A DNA stretch of 64,000 nucleotides from Roseiarcus sp963770035 (GTDB lineage: Bacteria; Pseudomonadota; Alphaproteobacteria; Rhizobiales; Beijerinckiaceae), in contig CAVYON010000004.1 in assembly GCA_963770035.1 (NCBI GenBank), positions 186,001 to 250,000 on the forward strand, read 5' to 3'. This document shows positions 18,603-27,353 of the stretch, in pieces. The position numbers were made by a program, and so were the translations under genes. The first letter of the stretch is position 1; the number at the start of each line of letters is the position of its first letter. The notes under the pieces were generated by a model that worked only from the letters and a program-made list of their open reading frames with translations, had not been told where the DNA came from and ran no database searches.

Positions 18603-19595
18603 TCAGAACTGGTATTGGTCGATGTTTTCCTTGGTGAAAACAAGTGGCTCACTGAACACGATCACCTTGTCCTTGACCATGAAGGTACCGAGATCGCCAG
18701 CAGTGAAGGTGTCGTTGTCCTTGAGCGCGTTGTTGGCGGCAAGGCGCGCGACGTACATCACCAGTGCGCCTTCCTTGACCTCATCCCAAAGCGGGCTCTC
18801 CATTATCGTTCCGGATTTGACATACTGACGAATGGCGTCCGGGTCGCTGGTCCCCGTCGCGAAGACCTTGCCAGTAAGCCCGAGTTTCTCGATCGCGGCG
18901 GCGGCGCCGACGATGGCGGCGCCATCGGGAGCTATGATGCCCTTAACGTTCGGGTAGGCCTGCAGGATGTTGAGGCCAGCCTTCAGCGATTCCGACGGGC
19001 TCGACTGCCCGTACTGAGTCGTGACAATCTTCATCTTCGGATAGGTCGCAGCCATGTAAGTCTTGAGCGCATTGATCCATTCATTTTGGATCGTCGCGTC
19101 CGGGGTCGACGACAGAAGCGCCACCTCGGCGTCCGGACCCGTGTATTTGGCGACACCCTCGACCAGAGCCTTGCCCATTGCCGGATAGGCGGTGTTCTGG
19201 ATGAAGAAGTCGCGTGCCTTCGGGGCGACATCCGAGTCATAGGACACAACCTTGATGCCCTCCTTCATCGCCCGTTCCAGCGCTGGCGCGAGCTGCGTCG
19301 GGTTGTTTGATGTGGTGGTGATGACGTCAAACTTCCGCGCGATCAGGCTGTTGAATTGGTCGACCTGTCCCTGAGCCGAAGCCGTCACTGGCCCGGTATA
19401 CAGGAAGTCGATGTTGAGCTTCTTTGCCGCTTCGATGGCGCCTTTCTCGTTTGCCTTGAACACCGACAGGCCGATCAGTTTCGGAACCATCGCGACCTTG
19501 ATTCGCTTCGACGTGTCGATGTCGGCTCCCATGGCGGCAGTCATTGCGATCGCGCTCGCCATGAGCGTTCCAACGAGATATCCAACCCAACGCAT
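18603..19595 (-). CDS. Periplasmic sugar-binding protein (LsrB/RhaS-like)
   Basis: The 330-residue protein has a signal peptide (MRWVGYLVGTLMASAIAMTAAMGA), then KRIKVAMVPKLIGLSVFKANEKGA, DVITTTSNNPTQLAPALERAMKEGIKVVSYDSDV and IAPDGAAIVGAAAAIEKLGLTGKVFATG, the pattern of the LsrB/RhaS branch of type-1 binding proteins. The start at 19595 fits the signal peptide; ATG 19601 overlaps the permease stop by four bases and would couple translation. It is encoded last in the ATPase, permease, permease, binding-protein order, as in lsrACDB. Confidence 0.88.
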   Translation of the reverse strand: MRWVGYLVGTLMASAIAMTAAMGADIDTSKRIKVAMVPKLIGLSVFKANEKGAIEAAKKLNIDFLYTGPVTASAQGQVDQFNSLIARKFDVITTTSNNPTQLAPALERAMKEGIKVVSYDSDVAPKARDFFIQNTAYPAMGKALVEGVAKYTGPDAEVALLSSTPDATIQNEWINALKTYMAATYPKMKIVTTQYGQSSPSESLKAGLNILQAYPNVKGIIAPDGAAIVGAAAAIEKLGLTGKVFATGTSDPDAIRQYVKSGTIMESPLWDEVKEGALVMYVARLAANNALKDNDTFTAGDLGTFMVKDKVIVFSEPLVFTKENIDQYQF

Positions 19596-19597
19596 GT

Positions 19598-20740
19598 TCA
19601 TATCCTTTTTGCTTTGCCACGTTTTCCTTCACGCGCCCGAAGTTGCGGGTGCGCTCCGGCATCGGCGAAGCCCTTTTCGACGCTTGGCCGAATTGCGATG
19701 CGGGACAGCGGGCGCTGCAGCCTGACCTTGAGCAGGGACCAGAGACTGCCTTGTCCCAAGAATGCGTTCTTGACGGCAATCGAACCGAGAAGGATGACGC
19801 CGGTGACCATGGTGGTCACCATGTCCGAGAACCCATCGAACAGCAGTCCTTGGCGAAGAAAGCCGAGAACCAGCACGGCGAGCACCACGCCGATTATGGT
19901 GCCTGCGCCGCCGAAGATACTTACGCCGCCAAGCGCCACCATGGTCAGCGTCGATAAAAGCAGGGGGTCGCCCATGGCGGGACGGGCGGCGCTGTAATAG
20001 GCAGCAAGAACGAGGCCCGCGAGGGCGGCGGTAAATCCCGAAATGACGTAACACGCGACGAGGACACTCTTGACGGAGATGCCAGAATACTGCGCCACGC
20101 CGACATTGTAGCCGATCATCACGACCTTTCGGCCGAATCCGGTATGTCCAATGAGCAGCGCCGCAGCAGCCGCTAGAATGGCGAACAACACGAGCTGCCA
20201 CGGAATAAGGCCGGCGGGATCGATTGCGCCACTGCCTATCGCGTTGAAGCTCGCCGGAAACCCGGAAGGAGGCGCGTCGCCGCCTACGGCCGTGGCGAAC
20301 GAACCATAGATGAAGCTCGTCGATAACGTGGCGATCAGGGGTTCGACCTTGAACCTAGTGACGATGAGACCATTGATGGCGCCGAGTATTCCGCCAAGCA
20401 TCAGCGCGATTGCGGACGCCACCCATATGTTGACGCCAAACATCGCCCAGAGCTGCGCCATCACCAGCGCCGAGAGCGAAGCGGTCGAACCGACCGACAG
20501 ATCGATGCCGCCGGTCAGGATGACAATCGCAAGCCCCATGGCCACGAAGCCGAAGGGCAAAAAGTATTGCGTAATCTGCAGCAGACCGCCAGTTCCGTTG
20601 GCGAAGCCGGGAACCGCGATCGAAAAGCCGACGAGGATTACAAAGAGCACGCCAACCAGAGCCGCTTCCCAACCACTGGTGTACTTGCGCCATATTGAAG
20701 CGCCACCGGCGGAGACATCCGACCGCTGCAACTGGGTCAT
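19598..20740 (-). CDS. Sugar ABC transporter permease (LsrD/RhaQ-like)
   Basis: The 380-residue membrane protein has about nine hydrophobic segments and the family stretch GLAIVILTGGIDLSVGSTASLSAL near residue 80 and LGGVSIFGGAGTIIGVVLAVLVLG near residue 290. ATG 20740 (MTQLQRSDV) overlaps the preceding permease stop by four bases (ATGA), which decides the start over a longer upstream frame. The roughly 45-residue charged C-terminal tail is long for the family. It pairs with the permease at 20737-21744 to form a heterodimeric channel. Confidence 0.9.
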   Translation of the reverse strand: MTQLQRSDVSAGGASIWRKYTSGWEAALVGVLFVILVGFSIAVPGFANGTGGLLQITQYFLPFGFVAMGLAIVILTGGIDLSVGSTASLSALVMAQLWAMFGVNIWVASAIALMLGGILGAINGLIVTRFKVEPLIATLSTSFIYGSFATAVGGDAPPSGFPASFNAIGSGAIDPAGLIPWQLVLFAILAAAAALLIGHTGFGRKVVMIGYNVGVAQYSGISVKSVLVACYVISGFTAALAGLVLAAYYSAARPAMGDPLLLSTLTMVALGGVSIFGGAGTIIGVVLAVLVLGFLRQGLLFDGFSDMVTTMVTGVILLGSIAVKNAFLGQGSLWSLLKVRLQRPLSRIAIRPSVEKGFADAGAHPQLRAREGKRGKAKRI

Positions 20741-21744
20741 CTGGACCGCCTCCCAGCGTTCAGCTGGCTGACGCCGGCGGAGACGGCGAACAGGATCATC
20801 AGGCCCTCCCCAGCCGAGTACCAAATCGGCGGAACATGGAGGAATACCAGCGCCGTCAGGATCACGCTCAGGAACAGGCTGCCCAAGACGGTGCCGATGA
20901 CGTTGCCGCGTCCACCGGCCGCCGCCGTGCCGCCAATCAGCGCTACGGCGATCGATTGCAGCTCAATGTGATCGCCCGTACCGGTCGTCACCGTCGCCGA
21001 CCCCATGTAAGATACGAATATGAGACCGGCGAAGCAGGCCAGCACGCCGGCGATCGTGTAGGTCCGGATCAACGTAGAGGTGCAAGCGACGCCGGCGTTA
21101 TAGGCGGCCTTTTCGTTGTTCCCGACTGCAGCGAGAGCACGACCGAACAGGGTGTGGTTGAGTATGAACCAGATGAGTCCCGCGATGAGCACAAGCAGGG
21201 CCACCGGTATCGGCACCACTCCGAAGACCAGGCCGTTGCCGAGCGTCTCGTAAGCCTTCGGCACGGCGTAGACCTGAACGCCGTCCGAGTAGATAAACAT
21301 AAGCCCACCGTAAATACTGTAGGTTCCGAGCGTCACAATGATGGGGGGGATATTGAGGTTGGCGACCAGGACGCCGTTGAGCGTTCCGAGCACCGCCCCC
21401 ATCGCCAGCACAATCAGCACTGCCTCCGAGAGCGGCAGCCCGTTCTGCTGGGCGAGGAGCCCTGGCACGATGGCGCCCAGTCCAAGAACGGGCGCGACCG
21501 ACAGGTCGATGCCGCGCGTGGCGATCACCAACGTCTGTCCGAGCGCCACCAGCGACAGCACGACCGAGTTCAGGATCATGAAGCGCAGATTATTCTGCGC
21601 GATGAAGCTGCCATCGATAGCGCCTACAGCCAGAGTCACTACGATGATGACCGCGACAAGCGAAAGCTCGCGCGACCACCTCAAGCGCAGACGACGCACC
21701 TCCGGCGCCTCGCCGACTCGACGAACCACTTCAGACATGGGCAT
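20737..21744 (-). CDS. Sugar ABC transporter permease (LsrC/RhaP-like)
   Basis: The 335-residue membrane protein has the family signature ALGQTLVIATRGIDLSVAPVLGLGAI near residue 70 and IGGTAAAGGRGNVIGTVLGSLFLSVIL near residue 280. Its start (21744, or Met at 21738) lies inside the last codons of the ATPase gene, and its end overlaps the second permease gene, so the transporter genes are tightly coupled. It forms one half of the channel. Confidence 0.9.
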   Translation of the reverse strand: MPMSEVVRRVGEAPEVRRLRLRWSRELSLVAVIIVVTLAVGAIDGSFIAQNNLRFMILNSVVLSLVALGQTLVIATRGIDLSVAPVLGLGAIVPGLLAQQNGLPLSEAVLIVLAMGAVLGTLNGVLVANLNIPPIIVTLGTYSIYGGLMFIYSDGVQVYAVPKAYETLGNGLVFGVVPIPVALLVLIAGLIWFILNHTLFGRALAAVGNNEKAAYNAGVACTSTLIRTYTIAGVLACFAGLIFVSYMGSATVTTGTGDHIELQSIAVALIGGTAAAGGRGNVIGTVLGSLFLSVILTALVFLHVPPIWYSAGEGLMILFAVSAGVSQLNAGRRSR

Positions 21745-23272
21745 GACTTAAGTAGGAGGCGCCGACACGGTGGGGTGTGATTTCTTCGCCCTTCAGCTCT
21801 GCGACGATCCGCCCTTCGTAAATCGACAGCACGCGGTCGCAGATCCTGACCAATTCTTCCATCTCCGAAGATATGACAATGATCGCGAGGCCATTTGCCG
21901 AGAGTTCGTCAATGATCTCGTAGATCTCATCCTTTGCGCCCACGTCGACGCCGCGCGTTGGCTCGTCGAGAATGGCGACGATTGGCTGCGTGCTCATCCA
22001 CTTGCCAAAGACGATCTTCTGCTGGTTCCCGCCCGACAGTTCGCCTGCCGACTGGTCTAAATTGGAGCATCGCACGCGATATTGTCGGACGGTATGGGCT
22101 GCGATCTTGTGCTCGTCCGCGCTGTCTAGCAGTCCCAGGCGGCGCTTCACCCGCTCCATGAGGCCCGACGTCACGTTCTGAGTGATCGACATCGGCAGGA
22201 CGATGCCATGCTTGGCGCGGTCTTCCGGAGCATAGATCAGACCTTTGCGGATGATTGCGCCGGTATCAGAGTTCGTTATGTCAGTGCCGTTCAGCAGCAC
22301 CTTCCCGGCATCCTTGCCGGTGATGCCGCAGATAGCCTCGGCGATCTCGGTACGCCCTGCGCCGATCAATCCGGCGAATCCGAGCACTTCTCCCTTGTGG
22401 AGCGTGAAGTTGACGTCGCTAAATCTTGGCTTGTGCGTCAATCCTTCGACAATAAGGATCGGTTTGTCGGTTGCGGTGCTTCGCGACCGGCGATTGCCCA
22501 TCGACAACTCATGACCGATCATCTGCGACACCAGGCGCTTGCGATCGAAATCCTTTCGCTCAATGGTATCCACGCGGCGCCCATCGCGTAGCACCGAAAC
22601 GTCGTCGCTGATCTCCAGCACCTCTTCCATCCGGTGAGTGATGAAGCCGAGGGTGTATCCGTCATCGCGCAGGCGACGTACGAGCATGAACAACCTCTCG
22701 ACCTCATGGGTGGTCAACGGCGAAGTTGGCTCGTCGAAAAGAATGATGCGGCAGCCACGCAACAGCGCCTTTGCGCATTCTACAAGTTGTTGTTGGGCGA
22801 TTGACAAGTACTTCGACAAGCCGGAGACATCAATATCGACGCCGAGGGCCTCCAGGGCTTCGGCACTGCGTCGCCGAGCGGTGGCCCAGTCGACTCGACC
22901 GAGCAAAAGGCTTGTGGTCGGCAACTGACCGACGAACATGGTCTCCGCCACAGACAGCTCGGCCATCAGCGCGGGCTCCTGCGGCACTAGGTAGATTCCG
23001 TGGTGATGGGCGGCCCTCGGCGAGGTCAACGAGAGCGGTTGGTCGTTGAGCTTCAGCGACCCACTGGACGGCTGTACCTGCCCGGACAGGATTTTGAACA
23101 GTGTCGACTTGCCGGCGCCGTTCTCACCGATCACTGTGTGGATGCGTCCCGGACGTAAAGCGCAATTGACCCCCTCAAGGACCCGGACGGAACTATATTG
23201 CTTTGTAATTTCGATCGCTTCGAGTAGGCGGCCGTTCGCAATTGGCGCTGAAGTCGAAATCGAGGCACTCAT
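21731..23272 (-). CDS. Sugar ABC transporter ATP-binding protein (LsrA/RhaT-like, two NBDs)
   Basis: The 513-residue protein has NBD1 with GENGAGKSTLFK near residue 53, LSIAQQQLVECAKAL and LFDEPTSPLT. NBD2 has GLIGAGRTEI in place of a full Walker A, LSGGNQQKIVFGKWM and ILDEPTRGVDVGAK. This asymmetry is normal for monosaccharide importers. It is the first gene of the 12.7-kb operon, preceded by a promoter candidate and a palindromic operator candidate. Confidence 0.92.
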   Translation of the reverse strand: MSASISTSAPIANGRLLEAIEITKQYSSVRVLEGVNCALRPGRIHTVIGENGAGKSTLFKILSGQVQPSSGSLKLNDQPLSLTSPRAAHHHGIYLVPQEPALMAELSVAETMFVGQLPTTSLLLGRVDWATARRRSAEALEALGVDIDVSGLSKYLSIAQQQLVECAKALLRGCRIILFDEPTSPLTTHEVERLFMLVRRLRDDGYTLGFITHRMEEVLEISDDVSVLRDGRRVDTIERKDFDRKRLVSQMIGHELSMGNRRSRSTATDKPILIVEGLTHKPRFSDVNFTLHKGEVLGFAGLIGAGRTEIAEAICGITGKDAGKVLLNGTDITNSDTGAIIRKGLIYAPEDRAKHGIVLPMSITQNVTSGLMERVKRRLGLLDSADEHKIAAHTVRQYRVRCSNLDQSAGELSGGNQQKIVFGKWMSTQPIVAILDEPTRGVDVGAKDEIYEIIDELSANGLAIIVISSEMEELVRICDRVLSIYEGRIVAELKGEEITPHRVGASYLSHAHV

Positions 23273-23360
23273 CTAAACACGCTTCCCCGCCTTGGCGGGT
23301 CCGCCGGCTACGTTGCGCCGCGCTGACCAGCCGAACTTGTTCTCCGTGCGGCTTGGGGCG

Positions 23361-23388
23361 AAACTATCACCAAGCGACCCAGAGTCAA
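23361..23388 (-). promoter_or_regulatory. Candidate promoter of the sugar operon
   Basis: On the minus strand TTGACT, a 16-base spacer and TAGTTT lie about 90 bases before the ATPase start. The -35 is near consensus; the -10 is weak. No competing candidate with a better score was seen in 23273-23470. Confidence 0.45.
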
Positions 23389-23408
23389 GGCAATTGTCAC
23401 CTTCGCGA

Positions 23409-23422
23409 GTTATTTTGATAAC
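23409..23422. promoter_or_regulatory. Palindromic operator candidate
   Basis: GTTATTTTGATAAC has perfect five-base arms (GTTAT/ATAAC) around TTTG. It lies just upstream of the -35 candidate, so a bound regulator might activate or, by looping, repress. The AT-rich site stands out in GC-rich surroundings. A similar GTTAC...GATAC pair occurs before the DeoR gene (45206-45221). Confidence 0.4.
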
Positions 23423-23775
23423 ATTTTTTGAGCGGTTGGCCGTTCATCGACGTGACATTAATTGCGTATGTACTATGCTCCCGCTGCTGCGCTGCCAAAC
23501 ACCGTCACCCCGTCTCCGGCTCGCGGCAAGCAGTTTCAAGTGGACGAGATCGGAAGCGACTCTCCGGGCGAATACCAGTTTACGTTGAAAATTCAGATGC
23601 TTACGTTACCACTAGTGACAGCGGCGGCCCTTCAACGAAGGATTTCCGTTGAAAGCCAAATCCTCATATGCACCCCTCAAATCTAGGGGGTCAATGGTGT
23701 TAATAATGTCTCATACCTATGTGACGCTCGGTTTGACAGTTGTTATCGGGCTGATCATTTGACGAGAGTAACCAT

Positions 23776-23794
23776 CCCCCGGCAAAGCCGGGGG
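23776..23794. repeat. IS200/IS605-type end hairpin
   Basis: CCCCCGGC-AAA-GCCGGGGG forms a tight hairpin, followed by two further hairpins (CCACCTGAAGGTGG and CCACCTAAAGGTGG, 23858-23920) before the tnpA remnant. IS200/IS605 elements use subterminal hairpins as transposase binding sites. A closely similar hairpin lies before the IS200 remnant at 52916. From 23423 to 23775 no gene is seen. Confidence 0.5.
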
Positions 23795-23923
23795 CTTTCG
23801 GGGTGTGAGCCGCTCAAAGCGGCATTGGGGCCGCTGATGCGACCCCGGTTGGTTGCCACCTGAAGGTGGCGAGGCGGGGACGCTGGCGCGGCCCCGATTT
23901 CTTGGCCACCTAAAGGTGGCGGG

Positions 23924-24271
23924 CTAACGCCACAGGTTCATTTGCTCCAACTTTTGGTCTTCGCTTTCCTGGTTCTTGATATAGTCCCGGACGACCGTTT
24001 CGTCTCGACCGACGGTCGAGACGAAATACCCTCGCGCCTAGAAGCTTTGACCGACGAAGCCGCGCTTTCTCTCGCCATAAACCCGGGCAAGATGGATCGC
24101 GCTCTTCCCTTTGATATACCCGACCACCTGGCTGACCGCGTATTTCGGTGGAATCGACGGCAGCAGGTGAACATGGTCCGGCATCAAATGGCCCTCCTCG
24201 ACCCGGCTCTCGCGCTGCTCCGCGAGTTGCCGAAACACCGTAAGCGGCACGAAGCGGCACGGCGATCGCAC
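23924..24271 (-). pseudogene. IS200 TnpA (Y1 transposase), truncated and with in-frame TAG
   Basis: The residues LAEQRESRVEEGHLMPDHVHLLPSIPPKYAVSQ contain the HUH motif (HVH), and IKGKSAIHLARVYGERKRGFVGQSF continues the family pattern. Then TAG interrupts exactly where the family has Trp (F-W-A-R-G-Y), and the frame goes on unbroken: ARGYFVSTVGRDETVVRDYIKNQE...LEQMNLWR, including the catalytic Tyr in DYIKNQ. The stop is thus a single TGG to TAG change. The first 50 or so residues are missing. TnpA is the single-strand transposase of IS200. Confidence 0.8.
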
Positions 24272-24417
24272 CTACAAAATCGCACGGCATCCGATAGCAT
24301 CCAGAGCTGGCTCCGGTCGTCTGCACAGTTTCCGCGTTTCGATAGGTGGCGTTCTGCCGGGTTTGAGGGGCTTCTTGCCGCATAGGGGTTGGGACGAAGG
24401 GAGGCCGTAGGCCGACC

Positions 24418-25133
24418 GTGTGTGCCTGGCATGGGCACTGGATTGGAGGTGAAAGTCCTTCCCGGGGCGAGATGGTAGCAACCGCGAGCCGGAGGCAACT
24501 GCACGCAGTCTTCGCCGTCGTGAGACGCTGGCGCTGGGGCCGTGAGGCCGTGTGGGGAAGAAGCCCGAGGCGAACCGCAGCACCGAACGAAAGGTAATCC
24601 CTGTGCAAGCCGGACCGGCCGGGTCAGCGTGTTTGGAAACGCGACGCCCAAAATCCATTCGAGGCCGGGGCGGTAATGGGGGCGGGGGCGGCGGGACATC
24701 CAGTGAACTTACCCAGGGAGATCTGCGTGGGTCCGCGCGAGCGGTAGACCCGAAGGAGGCAACGACGACGGGACGACGCCGACGCAGAAGTCGGATCTCC
24801 TCATAGGAGCGAGGAGGCTGGTGAAAGCCAGCGGAGCAAAGGAGGAGATGGATTGAGAAAGAAGGGACCACGACAATTGAGCTTCGTGTTCGCCGACAGC
24901 CCTTCGGGGGGCGGAAAGGATGAGCGCTCGGACGCATCCGAGCGGCGAAGCTTTCTGCTGCACAAAGCGAAGCGCAAGAAGACGAGCGGTCCCAACGCCA
25001 GCGTGGCTCAACCCACCGCAGGTTTCGGCCCAGCTCGTGCTGGAGCTCTGAGATATCGATCCAAAGAGCCGGATGCGGGGCCCGCATGTCCGGTTCTGTG
25101 AGAGGCGCGAAGGAGCAATCCTTCGTGCCTACT
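24418..25133 (+). ncRNA. Group II intron with its reverse-transcriptase ORF mostly deleted
   Basis: The 5' end reads GTGTGCCTGGCATGGGCACT then GGTGAAAGTCCTTCCCG, the usual start of a bacterial group II intron (GTGYG consensus). TGAACTTACCCAGGGAGATC (24705-24725) is the conserved domain-III/IV region. At 24853 an ORF begins (RQLSFVFADSPSGGGKDERSDASERRSFLLHKAKRKK), the usual N-terminus of the LtrA-type protein. It is joined after about 50 codons to a domain V at 25066-25096 (GAGCCGGATG...CATGTCCGGTTC) and a domain-VI-like hairpin. Reverse transcriptase, maturase and endonuclease domains are gone. Total about 715 bases instead of about 1.9 kb. Confidence 0.75.
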
Positions 25134-25166
25134 CGACGGTCCAACCCCTATGCGGCGGCGGAAATT

Positions 25167-25850
25167 TCATGCGGCGGCCGCGATGGGCTGCGGGGTGAAG
25201 TAGGCCTCGTCCGGCGTCTTCCGGTCAAGGCTCGAATGGGGGCGTTGACGATTGAAGAAGTCGAGATATCGCCCGAGCGAAGCGCGCGCTTCGGCGACGG
25301 TGTCGTAGGCCTTGAGGTAGACCTCCTCGTACTTCACCGATCGCCAGAGCCGCTCGACGAACACGTTGTCGCGCCAGGCGCCCCTGCCGTCCATGCTGAT
25401 GGCGATGCCGTTCTTCTCGAGGACGCCGGTGAACGCATCGCTGGTGAACTGACTGCCCTGGTCGCTGTTGAATATCTCGGGTCTGCCGTGTTTGCCGATC
25501 GCCTCCTCGAGCGCCTCGACGCAGAAGCCGGCCTCCATCGTGATCGACACCCGGTGCGAAAGCACGCGCCGGCTGAACCAGTCGACGACGGCGACGAGAT
25601 AGACGAAGCCACGCGCCATCGGGATGTAGGTGATGTCCGTCGCCCAGACCTGGTTCGGCCGCTCGACCGTCACGCCGCGCAGCCGATACGGGTAGATCCT
25701 GTGGCCGGGCGCGGGTTTGCTGGTGTTCGGACGGCGATAGATCGCCTCGATTCCCATGCGCTTCATTAGGGTCGCGACATGCTGGCGGCCGACCGCCATG
25801 CCCTCGCGGCCGAGAAAGTCGCGCAGCATCCGGGCGTAGAGTAGGAGTGT
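25167..25850 (-). pseudogene. IS3-family OrfB transposase, N-terminally truncated
   Basis: The frame keeps all three catalytic residues: VWATDITYIPMARG, IFNSDQGSQFTSD and DNVFVERLWRSVKYEEVYL. It ends normally with RPHSSLDRKTPDEAYF. The start (ARMLRDFLGREGMAVGRQHVATLMKRMG) is joined to unrelated sequence near 25850. OrfA and the first 50-60 residues of OrfB are missing. It lies between two group II intron pieces. Confidence 0.8.
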
Positions 25851-25904
25851 GGCGCGGTGGCTTTAGGTTGAGCATATCGGTTTGCCGCCCCTTTCGTCTG
25901 GCGG

Positions 25905-26053
25905 TGCCTTAGTGGCTCGACCGTGGCTCCGTTTCCACACCCCCCTCATCGAACCGGACGTGCAGATTTCCTGCATCCGGCTCTCGGACAAGACCTCACG
26001 CCTTCGTCCACGGCACGTCGTGCCCAAGCCGGGTCAGACGTACGAGCCCGAAG
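25905..26053 (-). ncRNA. Group II intron, 3' end fragment (domains V-VI)
   Basis: On the minus strand 25983-25951 reads GAGCCGGATGCAGG...GCACGTCCGGTTC, a 33-base group II domain V. It is followed by GATGAGGGGGGTGTGG and a domain-VI-like hairpin. Its 5' part is cut by the IS21 end at 26054. It is a different intron from the one at 24418: domain V differs in loop and stem. Confidence 0.7.
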
Positions 26054-26253
26054 TGTCAATCGGCGTCCAAAATTGACCCCCGATCGGCGTCCAAAATTGA
26101 CCCCCCTTGTGAAGGGCTCGGACGGTAGCGCTCGCCCCGGTGGAGCTGGTCGGGGTTGCGCAGCCGGGGCGAGCGCGGTTCGGTGAGGCGCCGGCGTTGG
26201 TCACGTGCGGTTCTTGAAGCGCCGGCTCTCGTGCCGAGCGGACGTAGCGCGGG

Positions 26254-26565
26254 TCAATCTCGGCCGAAGCCGCGGGGCGGAACGATCGCCTGGAGTTCAG
26301 TGAGGTCGAGGTCGCAGATCGCCTGCAACGCCTCGGCGGTGGCGCTGTCCTCAAGGTTCTCCGGCAGAGCTTCCAGCCAGGCGGCATACTGACCCTGCAA
26401 GGTGGCCAGCTCGGAGACAGCGTCGCGCCAACGCTTGGCGCGACTGCGGTGATCGAGGGGTCGCCATATCCGGACTGCCGGCGTCCCGGACTCCCGAGCG
26501 GCGCGACAGCGCGCCTGGCGCTCGGCGTCGGTCATCGGTCGCTCGCCGATCGGCTTGCGCGGCAT
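26254..26565 (-). CDS. IS21-associated small protein
   Basis: The 103-residue protein MTDAERQARCRAARESG...HRSRAKRWRDAVSELATLQGQYAAWLEALPENLEDSATAEALQAICDLDL is helical and charged. Proteins of this kind are often found downstream of istB in alphaproteobacterial elements; no function is known. It may start at 26565 or at the inner Met (MTDAERQ, 26535). Its reading frame is intact. Confidence 0.55.
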   Translation of the reverse strand: MPRKPIGERPMTDAERQARCRAARESGTPAVRIWRPLDHRSRAKRWRDAVSELATLQGQYAAWLEALPENLEDSATAEALQAICDLDLTELQAIVPPRGFGRD

Positions 26566-26614
26566 GGTCCACTCCGAAGCGTGACGTCACGAAATCCCGG
26601 TCATGAGACAGCGC

Positions 26615-27351
26615 TCAGGCGCGGTTCTTGAAGCGCCAGCTTTCGTTCCCGGTCTCGACGATGTCGCAGTGATGGATGAGGCGATCGAGGAGCGCCGTGG
26701 TCATCTTTGGGTCTCCGAACACGCTCGGCCATTCACCGAAGGCGAGATTGGTGGTGACCAGGATCGAGGTGCGCTCGTAGAGTCGGCTGACGAGGTGGAA
26801 GAGAAGCTGGCCGCCGGCCTGGGCGAACGGCAGGTAGCCGAGCTCGTCGAGGACGACGAAGTCCATGCGGGTAAGATAATCGGCCATGCGGCCATGCGGC
26901 CCTGGCGCCCGGCGCGCGTCTCGGCCTCGAGCTGGTTGACGAGATCGACGGTGGTGAAGAAGCGGCCGCGCCGTCCGGCGCGAATGCAGCTTCGCGCAAT
27001 GGCGATCACTGCGTGCGACTTGCCGGTGCCGGTTCCGCCGATGAACACGGCGTTGCGCTGCTGGGCGATGAAGCCGCCGCCGGCGAGGTCGCGGACGAGC
27101 GCCTCGTTGATCGGCGTGTCCTTGAACACGCAGTCGTCGAGATCCTTGGCGAGCGGCAGCTTGGAGGCCGTGATCTGATACTTGATCGACCGTGCCTGCT
27201 TCTCCGAGATCTCGGCGCGCAGGAGATCGCCGACGAAGCGCTGCGGCTCGTGCTGGCGCTTGAGCGCGGTCGCGAGCGTCTCGTCGTAGGCGGCCTTCAT
27301 GCCGTAGAGCTTCAGTTCGCCCATCATGTCGAGGACTTCGGTTCGCTCCAT
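26615..27351 (-). pseudogene. istB: IstB ATPase, broken by an 8-bp tandem duplication
   Basis: The first frame (MERTEVLDMMGELKLYGMKAAYDETL, Walker A FIGGTGTGKSHAVIAIARS) runs to AGRQGRMA near 26890. The rest (DYLTRMDFVVLDELGYLPFAQAGGQLLFHLVSRLYERTSILVTTNL...VETGNESWRFKNRA) is in another frame. At the break, GGCCATGC is present twice (26882-26897), and removing one copy restores the frame. IstB is the AAA+ helper that selects targets for IstA. As it stands the product lacks Walker B and the sensor motifs. Confidence 0.85.
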
Positions 27352-27353
27352 CG

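Noticed and set aside
23776..23920. Series of short hairpins considered as a CRISPR array
   Set aside because: The repeats are palindromes of different sequence and spacing, with no constant repeat-spacer pattern. They fit IS200 ends.
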